From Cupriavidus basilensis (GTDB lineage: Bacteria; Pseudomonadota; Gammaproteobacteria; Burkholderiales; Burkholderiaceae), in assembly GCF_008801925.2 (NCBI RefSeq), contig NZ_CP062806.1, positions 248,001-312,000 on the forward strand: DNA of 64,000 nt, written 5' to 3'. Shown here piece by piece: positions 17,364 through 27,444 of the stretch. The notes beneath the pieces were generated by a model, which was not told where the DNA came from, made no database searches, and was given only the letters and a program-made list of their open reading frames with translations. Both the position numbers and the translations under genes were made by a program. The first letter of the stretch is position 1. Every line of letters starts with the position of its first letter.

Positions 17364-19121
17364 ATGCCCGAAATCAAGACAGATGTGCTGATCGTTGGAA
17401 CCGGTCCTGCGGGTTCGGCGTGTGCCGCACTCCTTTCGACCTACGGGATCGAGAATCTGGTCGTCAACAATTATCGCTGGCTGGCCAATACGCCGCGCGC
17501 GCACATCACGAATCTGCGCACGATGGAGGTGCTGCGCGATCTGGGAAAGGAAGTGGAACAGGAGGCATATCTCCACGCGACCAATGAGGACCTGATGGGA
17601 GGGACCGTCTTCTGCGAGAGTCTCGTCGGCGAGGAGATCGGACGCGTCCCGAGTTGGGGGTCCCATCCGCGGTCGAGGGCCGAGCGCAGGCTGTCAAGTC
17701 CCTCAAAGATGAACGATCTTCCGCAAACGTTCATGGAACCGATTCTGTTCAAGACGGCTTGCGCGCGCGGCACGCAGGCCCGGATGAGCACGGAGTACCT
17801 GTCGCATACACAGACCGACGATGGGGTGGTTACGCAATGCCGCGACAAGCTGACGGGGGAGGAATTCACCGTCAGCTCCAAATATCTGGTCGGCGCCGAT
17901 GGCGGAAACTCACGGGTCGCAAAGAACGCGGGCCTGCCGTTCGAAGGGCAGATGGCCGTGCGAGGTTCCATGAACATCTGGTTCCGGGCGGATCTTACCG
18001 AGCTGGTCGCGCATCGCCCTGCGGTCCTGTATCCGATCATGCAGCCGGGTGCAGAAGTTGGCGGAATCGGGATGGGCCTGATCCGCATGGTCCGGCCCTG
18101 GCACGAGTGGCTGATCGTCTGGGGCTATGACATCAACGAGCCGACACCGGTGGTTGACGAGGCAAGGGCGACCGAGATCGCACGCCAGTTGGTGGGAAAG
18201 CCGGACCTCGAGATCGAACTGCTCGGCGCGAATACCTGGACGGTAAACAATATGTACGCCACGCGCATGCAGGATGGACGCGTGTTCTGCATGGGCGATG
18301 CAACCCACCGGCACCCGCCATCGGGCGGACTTGGATCGAATACCTCGATCCAGGATGCCTTCAATCTGGCCTGGAAGCTGGCGGCAGTCATCAAGGGTCA
18401 GGCTGGCGAGGATCTGCTGCAGACGTACTCGGTGGAACGCGCGCCGATCGCGAAGCAGATAGTGACGCGCGCCAACCAGTCGATCGCCGAGTTTGCGCCG
18501 CTTTACGAGGCGCTCGGCATCGCGGAAACGACGGCTGCGGAAGTCATGCAGGCCAATATGCACGCCCGCAGCCAGGCGACCAAAGCGGCCGAGACGCAGC
18601 GCGCGGCCATTCGGGAAGCGCTGGCATTCAAGCGCTATGAACTGGATGCGCACGGCGTAGAGATGAACCAGCGCTACAAGTCCAGCGCCGTGGCCACCGA
18701 TGGCAGCGACGAGCCGGCCTTCGAGCGAGATCCGGAACTGTATTACCAGGCGACGACATACCCGGGTGCGCGAATTCCGCATGCGTGGGTCTTCGATGCA
18801 AAGGGCCGCCAATTTTCCACGTTGGACCTGACGGGGCATGGCCGTTTCACCGTCCTGACCGGGGTGGGTGGCGAAGCCTGGCGCGAAGCCGCCGAAAAAG
18901 TCGGCAAGAAGCTCGGCCTGCAGATCGATGTACGGATCATCGGCCCGCGCCACCAGTATGCGGACCATACCGGCGACTGGGCGCGCGCCCGGGAGATCGG
19001 CGACACAGGATGCGTGCTGACGCGGCCGGACCATCACGTTGCCTGGCGCAGCTTTGCCCTGCCGGCGGACCCGGCCGCTGACCTGCTGCAGGTCATGTCG
19101 GGCTTGCTTTCACGGCAGTAA
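17364..19121 (+). CDS. FAD-dependent aromatic hydroxylase (phenol/resorcinol/TfdB-like)
   Basis: 585 residues. FAD-binding GxGxxG (DVLIVGTGPAGSACAALLS, residues 7-25), the DG motif (YLVGADGGNSRVAKNAGL) and the second flavin motif (FCMGDATHRHPPSGGLGSN) are all present. A C-terminal thioredoxin-like domain (about 460-585) places it with phenol 2-monooxygenases and 2,4-dichlorophenol hydroxylases (TfdB). It hydroxylates ring carbons using NAD(P)H and O2. The next gene is a hydroxyquinol 1,2-dioxygenase, so conversion of resorcinol or another diphenol to hydroxyquinol is the best guess. RBS GGTAGGAGATGAGTC precedes the ATG. Confidence 0.88.
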   Translation: MPEIKTDVLIVGTGPAGSACAALLSTYGIENLVVNNYRWLANTPRAHITNLRTMEVLRDLGKEVEQEAYLHATNEDLMGGTVFCESLVGEEIGRVPSWGSHPRSRAERRLSSPSKMNDLPQTFMEPILFKTACARGTQARMSTEYLSHTQTDDGVVTQCRDKLTGEEFTVSSKYLVGADGGNSRVAKNAGLPFEGQMAVRGSMNIWFRADLTELVAHRPAVLYPIMQPGAEVGGIGMGLIRMVRPWHEWLIVWGYDINEPTPVVDEARATEIARQLVGKPDLEIELLGANTWTVNNMYATRMQDGRVFCMGDATHRHPPSGGLGSNTSIQDAFNLAWKLAAVIKGQAGEDLLQTYSVERAPIAKQIVTRANQSIAEFAPLYEALGIAETTAAEVMQANMHARSQATKAAETQRAAIREALAFKRYELDAHGVEMNQRYKSSAVATDGSDEPAFERDPELYYQATTYPGARIPHAWVFDAKGRQFSTLDLTGHGRFTVLTGVGGEAWREAAEKVGKKLGLQIDVRIIGPRHQYADHTGDWARAREIGDTGCVLTRPDHHVAWRSFALPADPAADLLQVMSGLLSRQ

Positions 19122-19195
19122 GGGAGAAACGTTCCGACACACAGCGATGAGTCGCGGGCTGGGCTCATCGTTCTGTGGTTCGGAGGGCAGGAATT

Positions 19196-20080
19196 ATGCG
19201 AAACATCGACGAAGACACCATTACGCCGGCGGTACTCGCGGCGATGGCGAAGTGTGGGAACGACAGGCTACTGACCGTGATGAACAGTCTGGTCCGGCAT
19301 TTGCACGCCTTTGCACGGGATGTCAGGCTAACCGAAGAGGAATGGCACCAGGCGATCGGCTTCCTCACCGACGTGGGCCATATCACCGACGATCGGCGGC
19401 AGGAGTTTGTGCTGCTGTCCGATGTGCTCGGACTCTCGATGCTCGTGACGGCGCAGAACAACCGCAAGCCGGCGACATGTACGGAGGCCACGGTGCTGGG
19501 GCCGTTCTTCGTCAACGGATCACCGGGGTATGAGAACGGCGAGGACCTGTCCAACGGCGCCAAGGGACGGCCGTGCCTTGTCTCGGGGCGGGTGATCGGC
19601 CTGCAAGGCGAACCCGTGGCGGGCGCGGAACTTGAAGTCTGGCAATCGGATGAAGATGGCTTCTACGACGTTCAGTATGGCGACCCACAGGAAGCGGGCT
19701 CCGGGCATCAGGCGCGTGGGCATCTGCGCACGCTGCCGGACGGACGCTTTCATTTCCGGTCCATTCTTCCGGAGGCGTATCCGATCCCGCATGACGGTCC
19801 GGTAGGGCGCCTGCTCGATGCTCTCGGGCGGCACCCGTGGCGGCCCGCGCACCTGCATTTCTGGATCAAGGCCCCTGGGTACGAACCACTGATCACGCAT
19901 CTGTTCCGCAACGAGGACCAGTACTTGGACTCAGATGCCGTGTTTGGCGTGCGCTCGTCGCTTGTCGTGGACTGGGTCGAGCATCCTCCGGGGATCGCGC
20001 CGGATGGCACGGAAATGACCTCGGTGTTCCATACGCTCGACTACGAATTTGTTCTCAACCCAGTGAGGCAGGGCCAATAA
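19196..20080 (+). CDS. Hydroxyquinol 1,2-dioxygenase (intradiol)
   Basis: 294 residues from MRNIDEDTITPAVLAAM, preceded by GGAGGGCAG; the longer frame upstream is rejected. The N-terminal helical dimerisation domain (1-100) is followed by TEATVLGPFF and the non-haem Fe(III) ligands: Tyr in DGFYDVQYGDP, Tyr in EAYPIPHDGPVG, and the two His of RPAHLHFWI. The PIPHDGPVG segment is characteristic of hydroxyquinol rather than catechol dioxygenases. The enzyme cleaves hydroxyquinol between its adjacent hydroxyls to maleylacetate. It sits directly before a (broken) maleylacetate reductase gene. Confidence 0.92.
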   Translation: MRNIDEDTITPAVLAAMAKCGNDRLLTVMNSLVRHLHAFARDVRLTEEEWHQAIGFLTDVGHITDDRRQEFVLLSDVLGLSMLVTAQNNRKPATCTEATVLGPFFVNGSPGYENGEDLSNGAKGRPCLVSGRVIGLQGEPVAGAELEVWQSDEDGFYDVQYGDPQEAGSGHQARGHLRTLPDGRFHFRSILPEAYPIPHDGPVGRLLDALGRHPWRPAHLHFWIKAPGYEPLITHLFRNEDQYLDSDAVFGVRSSLVVDWVEHPPGIAPDGTEMTSVFHTLDYEFVLNPVRQGQ

Positions 20081-20098
20081 CCCGGTCGCGTCGAGACA

Positions 20099-20742
20099 GT
20101 GTCGATTTCTGAATTCATCTATAACGGCCGCGGCACCCGCGTCGTGTTTGGAAGCGGGGCGCTCGCCCATGTCGGGCGCGAGATGCGCGAGTTGAACGTG
20201 CGCCGCGCGTTGATCCTTTCCGGGCGGGACCAGGCCACGCTTGTCGAATCGGTGACGGCGGAATTGGGCGCGGCGGCCGCCGGCGTCTTCGATCGCGCCA
20301 CCATGCACGTGCCGGCAGCCGTCGTCGCGGAAGCGTGCTCTACGGCGCCTGGTTCTGTGGTGCGGTGCTCGGCAGCGTCGGGATGGCGCCGCATCACAAG
20401 CTGTGCCACACGCTTGGCGGAAGCTTCAATCTTCCCCACGCCGAGACCCACACGGTGGTCCTGTCGCACGCGCTGGCGTACAACGCCGATGCCGCACCCG
20501 TCGCCATGCAGCGCATTGCGAAGGCAATGAATCACGAAAGCGCTGCCCAAGGCTTGTATGCGCTGGCGCGGGATAGCGGCGCGCCAGTGGCATTGAAAGC
20601 GTTGGGCATGGACGAAAGCCGACTCGATAGTGCAGCCGACCTTGCCTGCACCAACGTCTACTGGAATCCCCGGCCACTAGAGCGGCAAGCTATCCGTGCG
20701 TTGTCGCAGGATGCCTTCGAAGGAAGGGCGCCGACCCGCTAG
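20099..20742 (+). pseudogene. Maleylacetate reductase with an internal deletion
   Basis: The first part (GTG start; SISEFIYNGRGTRVVFGSGALAHVGREMRELN...ATMHVPAAVVAEA) is the normal N-terminus of a maleylacetate reductase. At about base 20335 it switches frame to LYGAWFCGAVLGSVGMAPHHKLCHTLGGSFNLPHAETH and continues to the native C-terminus. About 150 residues in between are missing, including the GGGS nucleotide-binding region, and the join is out of frame. Full members have about 350 residues. The gene cannot make an active enzyme, so maleylacetate must be handled by another reductase or the pathway is interrupted. Confidence 0.85.
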
Positions 20743-20788
20743 AGCGGGCGCAGCCCATAAGCCACCTCACTGCAGTCTGGAGACACGT

Positions 20789-22525
20789 ATGAAGAAGCAA
20801 TTCGAGGCGCTCCGGCATGAGGCCGACGCGATCCTGCCCATCAATGGGTTTTCCCATGTAAAGGGCGACACCACCGTGCCGCTCAGCGAACAGACCATAC
20901 CGGCTTTGCTGTCGGAAACGGTCCGGCAGCACGGCGAGCGTCCGGCTGTCGTTTTCCGCGAGCAGGGTATTCGCTGGAGTTGGCGGGAGTTCGCCGACGA
21001 GGTGGACGCCATGGCTGAAGGTCTTCATGCGCTCGGCCTGCGCCGAGGTGACCGCGTCGGTATCTGGTCGCCGAATCGCGTCGAGTGGACGTTGACGCAG
21101 TTCGCCACGGCGCGCCTGGGACTGGTGCTGGTCAATATCAATCCGGCCTATCGACTGGCTGAACTCGAGTATGCGCTGAACAAGGTCGGCTGCAAGGCGA
21201 TCGTCGCCCCGGAGTCCTTCAAGATGTCCCGCTATCTGGAGATGCTGCAGACCATCGCACCGGAACTGCAGCGCTGCGAGCCGGGCGCATTGCACGCGGA
21301 AAGGGTGCCGGCGCTGCGCTGGGTAATCCGCATGGAAGACGTTGCCACGCCCGGCATGCTGACCTTCAGGGACGTGATTGCCCGGGGCAAAGGTGTCGGT
21401 ATCGCCGAACTGGATGCCATCTCCGCAACGCTTGACTCGCACGATCCCATCAACGTCCAGTTCACAAGCGGCACGACCGGCGCGCCGAAGGGTGCGACGC
21501 TGACTCACCGGAACATCATCAACAATGCCCTCTTCGTAGGCGGGGCGATGAAACTGGCCGAGGAAGACCGGTTGTGCATCCCGGTACCGCTCTATCACTG
21601 CTTCGGCATGGTGATGTCCGTGCTGGTATGCACGATGACGGGTGCCTGCATGGTCTTTCCCGGAGAAGCGTTCGATCCCGCTGCAACGATGGCTGCCGTT
21701 AGCGACGAGCATTGCACAGCGCTGCACGGGGTGCCCACCATGTTCATCGCTCAGCTCGATCACCCGGACTTCGCACGGTACGACTTTTCGAGCCTGCGCA
21801 CGGGCATTATGGCGGGCGCCCCCTGTCCCATCGAGATCATGAAGCGCGTGGTCGCGGACATGCATATGACGGAGATCACCATCGCATACGGCATGACGGA
21901 AACCAGCCCGGTCTCGTTCCAGAGCGCTACTGACGAGCCGCTCGACAAGCGCGTCTCCACGGTGGGCCGCGTGCTGCCGCATCTGGAGTGCAAGGTGGTG
22001 GATACGGATGGCCAGATCGTGCCAGTGGGCGCTACGGGCGAGCTGTGTACGCGGGGCTATTCGGTGATGCTTGGCTATTGGGACGACGACGCGCGCACGA
22101 ATGAATCGATCCGTGATGGCTGGATGCACACCGGAGACCTCGCCACGATCGATGAGGACGGATACTGCAATATCGTCGGCCGGGTCAAGGACATGCTGAT
22201 CCGCGGCGGTGAGAACGTCTACCCTCGCGAAATCGAGGAATTCTTGTTCCGGCACCCGAAAGTGCAGTCGGTGCAGGTGTTCGGCGTGCCTGACGCCCGG
22301 TATGGCGAGGAAATCTGTGCGTGGATCGTCCCCCGGAAGGGGCAGGGCGCTACCGAGGACGAGATCCGCGACTTCTGCCGGGGCCAGATCGCCCATTACA
22401 AGATCCCGCGCTATATCCGGTTCGTCGAGGAGATGCCGATGACGGTCACGGGCAAGGTACAGAAGTTCGCCATGCGCGAGACCATGATCCGTGAACTCAA
22501 CCTCGCGGAAAGCAGGACGGCGTGA
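20789..22525 (+). CDS. Acyl-CoA synthetase (AMP-binding, class I adenylate-forming)
   Basis: 578 residues from [13 protein letters not shown], after TGGAGACACGT. The AMP/ATP-binding loop [17 protein letters not shown], the [12 protein letters not shown] motif, the hinge [21 protein letters not shown] and the C-terminal catalytic Lys region (TVTGKVQKF) are present. It activates a carboxylic acid as a CoA thioester through an acyl-AMP. It resembles medium-chain/fatty acyl-CoA ligases of the FadD3/AcsA group. With the following enoyl-CoA hydratase it suggests processing of a side chain or of an aromatic acid as a CoA ester in this island. Confidence 0.9.
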   Translation: MKKQFEALRHEADAILPINGFSHVKGDTTVPLSEQTIPALLSETVRQHGERPAVVFREQGIRWSWREFADEVDAMAEGLHALGLRRGDRVGIWSPNRVEWTLTQFATARLGLVLVNINPAYRLAELEYALNKVGCKAIVAPESFKMSRYLEMLQTIAPELQRCEPGALHAERVPALRWVIRMEDVATPGMLTFRDVIARGKGVGIAELDAISATLDSHDPINVQFTSGTTGAPKGATLTHRNIINNALFVGGAMKLAEEDRLCIPVPLYHCFGMVMSVLVCTMTGACMVFPGEAFDPAATMAAVSDEHCTALHGVPTMFIAQLDHPDFARYDFSSLRTGIMAGAPCPIEIMKRVVADMHMTEITIAYGMTETSPVSFQSATDEPLDKRVSTVGRVLPHLECKVVDTDGQIVPVGATGELCTRGYSVMLGYWDDDARTNESIRDGWMHTGDLATIDEDGYCNIVGRVKDMLIRGGENVYPREIEEFLFRHPKVQSVQVFGVPDARYGEEICAWIVPRKGQGATEDEIRDFCRGQIAHYKIPRYIRFVEEMPMTVTGKVQKFAMRETMIRELNLAESRTA

Positions 22526-22595
22526 TGCCGGCGGGTCGAAGGGCGCCGCGATGCCGATCGCCGAACGGCGGCATGGCAGCCGCCGGGAGAGCACC

Positions 22596-23399
22596 ATGAC
22601 AGGTAGCGCAAGTGCACCAGTGATCTCGACGATCGAAGATGGCGTGGGCATCGTCACACTGAACCGACCCGATAACCGCAATGCCATCGACCGCGATCTG
22701 GCGTCGGGATGGGCCCGCGAGATCGGTCGAGTGGTCGAGCATGCCGGTGTTCGCGCCATCGTGCTGCGCGCAGCAGGCCCGGCCTTCAGTGTGGGCGGCG
22801 ATCTCGCGTTTTTCGGCGAGCACCTGGGCCCGGCCCTGGCGCCACTGCTGGGCGAAGTCATCGATCTCCTGAATGTGGCCGTCCAGCAATTGCGAGACTC
22901 GGAAAAACCGGTGATCAGTGCGGTGCAGGGTGCGCTGGCCGGCGGTGGTATCGGCATGGCGCTCTGTGCCGACGTGGTGATCGCGAGCAGCAGCCTCAAG
23001 CTTCGCGGTAGCTATGCCGCCATCGGCCTGTCACCGGATGCGGGGGCGTCATGCTTTCTGGCCGAGCGTGTCGGGGATGCGCAGACGTGTGCATTGTTCA
23101 TGACCAATCGTACAGTGGGCGCAGACGAATGTGCGGCATTGGGCATCGTCGACCGCCTCGTTCCGACCGATGCCCTTCACCGCGAAGCACATGACCTTGC
23201 GCAGCAGCTCGCGCAAATGTCGGGCTCCTCCATCCGCACCATCAAGTCGCTCTGCAAGCCGCTACGCGGCTTTGCCCTTGCAGCCAGATTGCAAGCGGAG
23301 CGAGATGGAATGCTGCGTAGCGCCAGGCATGAAGACGCCGCAGAAGGGATCGGCGCATTCATGACGAAACGCAAGCCGGTCTTCGGCAAGACGTCATGA
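22596..23399 (+). CDS. Enoyl-CoA hydratase/isomerase
   Basis: 267 residues from MTGSASAPVISTIEDGVGIVTLNRPD, following GGGAGAGCACC. Crotonase hallmarks: LRAAGPAFSVGGDL and AVQGALAGGGIGMALCADVVIAS form the oxyanion hole, and GLSPDAGASCFLAERVG carries an Asp where PaaG-type isomerases also have Asp, so double-bond isomerase activity is a real alternative to hydration. Last gene of the catabolic island on this strand; it probably acts on the product of the neighbouring CoA ligase. Confidence 0.87.
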   Translation: MTGSASAPVISTIEDGVGIVTLNRPDNRNAIDRDLASGWAREIGRVVEHAGVRAIVLRAAGPAFSVGGDLAFFGEHLGPALAPLLGEVIDLLNVAVQQLRDSEKPVISAVQGALAGGGIGMALCADVVIASSSLKLRGSYAAIGLSPDAGASCFLAERVGDAQTCALFMTNRTVGADECAALGIVDRLVPTDALHREAHDLAQQLAQMSGSSIRTIKSLCKPLRGFALAARLQAERDGMLRSARHEDAAEGIGAFMTKRKPVFGKTS

Positions 23400-23448
23400 C
23401 TGCTTGGGCCGGAAGCGCTTGGCGGGTCGTCCTCCCAATACACGAAAA

Positions 23449-24132
23449 TCACACGCTCGTAGCCAACCGATGTATGTCCGTCGGCGTCAGGATGGCTCTC
23501 GGCGGCACACCACGACGCACGGTGTTGAGCATGGCGTCGCCGACGATTCCAGTGGTCAGCACACTGGCCGGTGAAATGCGGCGCGCTAGCACGAGAAGCG
23601 GCTTGAAGACCATGTACATCCAGCGATAGCTGGCGGTACGCGACTGGATGCCGTCCTCGGGAATAATCGCAGTGGGCCGGAAGATGGTCACCTGGCGGAA
23701 CGCCAGGCGCTGCAAAGCGTTCTCGGTCTGTCCGCGGACCCGCGCCCACATGGTCTTGCCCTGTTCGCTGCTATCGGCGCCGGCTCCGGAGACGTACACC
23801 ATGGTCATGTCGGGACTGCGTCGAAGCAGTTGCTCGGCAACGTGGAGCGTGAGGTCATGGGTCACTGCACGGTAGGCGGCCTCGGTCATGCCAAAAGACG
23901 AAACACCCGCGCAAAAAAAGCACGCATCGGCACTGGAGAACACGTCGTCTGCCGCTTCGAAGCCTGCGAGATCCGGCACGATGAAGAACTTGAGCCGCGG
24001 GTCAGCGTATCCGGGCAGCGCGCGCCGCCCGATCACGATGATTTCGGTGACATCATCAGCTTTCAGGCAGGCACGCAAGACACCCTGGCCAATCATGCCG
24101 GTCGCTCCGATCAGGACGATGCGCATGAGCAT
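23449..24132 (-). CDS. NAD(P)-binding oxidoreductase (atypical short-chain/NmrA-like)
   Basis: 227 residues. MRIVLIGATGMIGQGVLRACL is a GxxGxxG Rossmann motif of the extended/atypical SDR type, followed by IGRRALPGYADPRL. The family includes NAD-dependent epimerase-like proteins and NmrA-type sensors. No Tyr-x3-Lys pair is obvious, so enzymatic activity is uncertain. It ends on the opposite strand to the island and lies just downstream of the aldehyde dehydrogenase gene. Confidence 0.8.
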   Translation of the reverse strand: MLMRIVLIGATGMIGQGVLRACLKADDVTEIIVIGRRALPGYADPRLKFFIVPDLAGFEAADDVFSSADACFFCAGVSSFGMTEAAYRAVTHDLTLHVAEQLLRRSPDMTMVYVSGAGADSSEQGKTMWARVRGQTENALQRLAFRQVTIFRPTAIIPEDGIQSRTASYRWMYMVFKPLLVLARRISPASVLTTGIVGDAMLNTVRRGVPPRAILTPTDIHRLATSV

Positions 24133-24148
24133 ACTCCGATGGTGATTC

Positions 24149-25582
24149 TCATTGAACCTGCCCCGACGCCACCATCAAGGTCTTGGGCTCCAGGTACGCA
24201 CCGATGCCCCATTTCCCCATCTCGCGCCCAAGGCCAGAATACTTGAAGCCACCAAATGGCGCACGCGGCTCGTGGGCGAGCGTGTTGACCAGCACGCGGC
24301 CTGCATCGATCTGCCGGGCCACGCGTTCGCAGCGCTTGATGTCCTTGCCGAGCACGATCGCACTCAGCCCGTAGTTCGTGTCGTTGGCGATGGCAATGGC
24401 CTCGGCGTCGTCGCTGTACGGAATGATGGTGAGAACAGGCCCAAAGATCTCTTCGCGCGCAATGCGCATCCGGTTATTTGCGTTGGTGAAAATGGTGGGC
24501 TTGACGAACCAGCCAGCTTGCAGTCCATCGGGCCTTCCTTCGCCACCGGCCAGCAGCGCGGCGCCTTCTTCGATGCCGATGCGGATGTAGTTCTGCACGC
24601 GCTCCCATTGCCTGTGGCTCACCATCGGGCCGATGTCGGTGTCGGCTTCGCGCGGATCGCCGGATTTGACGTGCGCAACCGCTTCCCTTGCAATCTGCTC
24701 GAACTCCGCAAGCCGATGGCGCGGCACCAGAATGCGGGTGCCGGCGATACAGGCCTGGCCGCTGTTGAGGAAGCCCGCGCCAAGCACGAGCGGCATGACG
24801 GCGCCAAAGTCCGCGTCATCGAGCACCACTGTAGGAGATTTGCCGCCCAGTTCCAGCGTCACACGCTTCATGGTGGCGGACCCCGCGCTCAGCAGATGCT
24901 GGCCCACTGCGGAAGAGCCTGTGAACGAGATCTTGGCAATTCCGGGGTTGCGCGCGATCTCTTCGCCGACCATGTCGCCACGGCCATTGACGATGTTGAA
25001 CACGCCCGGGGGCAGGCCGGCCTCGTGCAGTGCCTCGGCCACGATCTGTGTCTGCATCGCGCTCATCTCGCTGGGCTTGATGACTGCGGTGCATCCTGCG
25101 GCCAGCGCCGTTGCCAACTTGTTGCAAATAAAGCCTGCGTTGCTATTCCAGGGCGTGATCAGGCCCGCGACGCCAACGGGCGTCATCACGACATGTGCGG
25201 CGCCTGCGCGCTCTTCGAACTCGAACGAATCCAACGCATCGATGGCCTGTGCAATAGTCTGGGCCGGATACTCCGTCATCCAGCGTGAGCGCACGGACGG
25301 CGCGCCATATTCGGTCACAATGGCCTCCATCAGGTCATCCTCACGCGCAACGATGGCCCGGTGCATGCGCCGGAGCGCCTCGATCCGTTCCTCGCGCGTG
25401 GTGCGTGACCAGGCAGGGAACACTGCCTGGGCCGCTGCGATGGCGCGCCGTGCATCCTGCTCATCGCCAAGGCGCACCTGGCCAATCACTGCTTCGGTGC
25501 TCGGGTTGTACAGATCAAACCATTCCTGGCCATGCGGCGTGACGAATTCGCCGTTGATATAGATGTGTTCAATGCGTTGCAT
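24149..25582 (-). CDS. NAD(P)-dependent aldehyde dehydrogenase
   Basis: 477 residues from MQRIEHIYINGEFVTPHG; the frame extends upstream but this is the family start. Catalytic glutamate in LELGGKSPTVV, catalytic cysteine in FLNSGQACIAGTRILVP, and the C-terminal PFGGFKYSGLGREMGKWG are all intact. It oxidises an aldehyde to an acid in the cytosol. It is divergent from a LysR regulator, which probably controls it, and is followed by an NAD(P)-binding protein gene. Confidence 0.93.
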   Translation of the reverse strand: MQRIEHIYINGEFVTPHGQEWFDLYNPSTEAVIGQVRLGDEQDARRAIAAAQAVFPAWSRTTREERIEALRRMHRAIVAREDDLMEAIVTEYGAPSVRSRWMTEYPAQTIAQAIDALDSFEFEERAGAAHVVMTPVGVAGLITPWNSNAGFICNKLATALAAGCTAVIKPSEMSAMQTQIVAEALHEAGLPPGVFNIVNGRGDMVGEEIARNPGIAKISFTGSSAVGQHLLSAGSATMKRVTLELGGKSPTVVLDDADFGAVMPLVLGAGFLNSGQACIAGTRILVPRHRLAEFEQIAREAVAHVKSGDPREADTDIGPMVSHRQWERVQNYIRIGIEEGAALLAGGEGRPDGLQAGWFVKPTIFTNANNRMRIAREEIFGPVLTIIPYSDDAEAIAIANDTNYGLSAIVLGKDIKRCERVARQIDAGRVLVNTLAHEPRAPFGGFKYSGLGREMGKWGIGAYLEPKTLMVASGQVQ

Positions 25583-25727
25583 GTCTATCCCTTTGGTATG
25601 ACGGGTGGGGCGCAGGCGGAGCGGCAACTTCGTCTTGCGTTCCGGCTGCAATGCAGTTTAGGAATAGGTTATTGTTTTGATAAGTCGTCTTATTGAAGAT
25701 GACGTATCCAGGAAATCAGGACAATCT

Positions 25728-26654
25728 ATGCACCGCACAGGAATGACCGAGCTTGAAGTAGTTCTGGCCGTTGCGCGCCGCAGCAGTTTTCGTGGCGCGG
25801 CGTTGGAGCTTGGAATGTCGGCCACGGCGGTGAGCAGCGCCGTCGCTAGCCTGGAGGCACGGCTCAAGGTGCGCCTCTTCAACCGCTCGACACGTAGCGT
25901 TGCCCTGACCGATGCCGGCCAGCGCTACGTGGAACGCATCGCACCGGCACTTGCGGAAATCCAGCGGGCCAACGAGGAGGCTGCCACCGAGCCTGACGCG
26001 CCCAGCGGCACGCTGCGCATCAACGCACCGCAGGGGGTGGCCTCCTTGTTGCTGGAGCCGATTTTTCATCAGTACGCACTGCGTTACCCTCAGGTACGCA
26101 TCGACATCGTCAGCGAGTCACGTCTGATCGATATCGTCGCCGAGGGCTTCGATGCGGGGATCCGTCTCGCCGAATCCGTACCGCAGGACATGATTGCCGT
26201 GCCGCTCTCCCGTGACCTCCGCATGCTAGTCGTGGCAACGCCCGATTACCTGAAGTGCAACGGCACGCCCAGGCATCCGCGCGATCTGCTCAAGCATCAG
26301 AGCATCGGCATGCGCATGTCGCACGGCGGCATCTATCACTGGGAACTGGAGCATAAGGGGCAGAAGGTGCGGATGGACCTGCCCGTGCGCATGACCCTCA
26401 ACGAGATGCTGGCCATCAAGCAGGCAGTGCTGCTCGGGCTCGGCATCGGCTTCATCTCGGAATGGTTCGTTGAAGAAGAAGTCAAGTCTGGGGCGTTGGT
26501 ACCTGTGCTCACTCCCTGGTGCCAACCGTTTGGCGGCCTCAGGCTTTACTACTCAGGCCACAGGTTCGTGCCCACGCGATTGCGCGCACTGGTCGAATTG
26601 GTTCGTGAGCTAGCGCTGGGGGAAGGCCACTTCGCCGGGATTCAAACGGGATAG
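25728..26654 (+). CDS. LysR-family transcriptional regulator
   Basis: 308 residues when started at MHRTGMTELEVVLAV (25728, after AGGA); the second Met at 25743 is an alternative. The helix-turn-helix (SFRGAALELGMSATAVSSAVASLEARLKVRLFNRSTRSVALTDAG, written here only as its ends SFRGAAL to LTDAG) and the effector domain are complete. It is divergent from the aldehyde dehydrogenase gene. Confidence 0.9.
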   Translation: MHRTGMTELEVVLAVARRSSFRGAALELGMSATAVSSAVASLEARLKVRLFNRSTRSVALTDAGQRYVERIAPALAEIQRANEEAATEPDAPSGTLRINAPQGVASLLLEPIFHQYALRYPQVRIDIVSESRLIDIVAEGFDAGIRLAESVPQDMIAVPLSRDLRMLVVATPDYLKCNGTPRHPRDLLKHQSIGMRMSHGGIYHWELEHKGQKVRMDLPVRMTLNEMLAIKQAVLLGLGIGFISEWFVEEEVKSGALVPVLTPWCQPFGGLRLYYSGHRFVPTRLRALVELVRELALGEGHFAGIQTG

Positions 26655-26668
26655 TCGGTCAACCTGGC

Positions 26669-26745
26669 TTACTGTACGGCTGCCGGAATGCGCTCGGCGA
26701 GGAAATCAATGAAGGCACGAGCCGACTGCCGTCCCCGGAAGCGCC
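26669..26745 (-). pseudogene. LysR regulator, C-terminal scrap
   Basis: The minus strand reads RFRGRQSARAFIDFLAERI followed by PAAVQ and a stop, the usual end of a LysR effector domain. Nothing of the rest of the gene is present upstream, so this is the residue of a deleted regulator. Confidence 0.55.
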
Positions 26746-27444
26746 AAGGGCGCGCAGATTGCAGCAATGTTGGTCGTCAGCGGCTAGCTGACAACCGGCG
26801 GCTTCGGCCGATAAGGAGCCGATCGCCGACAAGGTGGCGGACGGTTCTTCCCAGCTGTGGGTTCAACCTGTCGGGCTGTGTGAGCGGGGGGCAAGCGCCG
26901 ATGAGCAACGGCCTCCTTACGATGAGGCCTTTCGGGCATTCACGAAGATCCGCAGCCCCAAAACTGCAAAGCTAGCGGAGCAAGGTCAGGTCTTTGCACG
27001 CGGGCTGCTCGCCACCGATCCTGAAACCTGCCGCATGCGCAACGAGCGGGCCAAGGCGTCCGATCCTGTGCATGACGTGCAGGTCTTGGCCGCCGGATGG
27101 GGACAGGGCCTGCCAATGCCAAGCTGCACCGACAGCACGCCAGCGCAAGGGGGGGCTTCGGCAGCCTGTACCGTATTGAATGTGAAGGACGTGCGCTAGA
27201 TGTCCTTCATCGGGCTTTATGCAAACGTTTCTTTCCATCCATCCAGTCAGCTCCCATGCAGGCATCTGCCGGTAAGCGCTGCATAGCAAACATTGGTCAT
27301 TGGAACTCGAACGGCGGCAACGGGTCGGAAAGGCGTCTCCGGCCATTGGCTAACCCAGCGGCTGCTACGGGTCCGGTATCGACACAACCCGACGTTCTAA
27401 TCACAGCACACCCACGATCGATCGGGCGTCGGCAAATTGACAAC
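26746..27444. other. Degenerate stretch between regulators
   Basis: A plus-strand frame of 121 codons (26834-27199) contains protein-like sequence (FTKIRSPKTAKLAEQGQ, then NERAKASDPVHDVQVLAAGW) but has no clear start signal and no family that I recognise; it may be a decayed gene. The rest of the interval shows no gene, RNA or repeat that I can support. Confidence 0.3.

Noticed and set aside
20690..22999. 769-codon minus-strand frame
   Set aside because: Antisense to the acyl-CoA ligase and hydratase genes; no recognisable protein.
26834..27199. 121-codon frame as a gene
   Set aside because: No start signal or family, and it lies between a LysR scrap and a regulator; kept only as a possible decayed gene.
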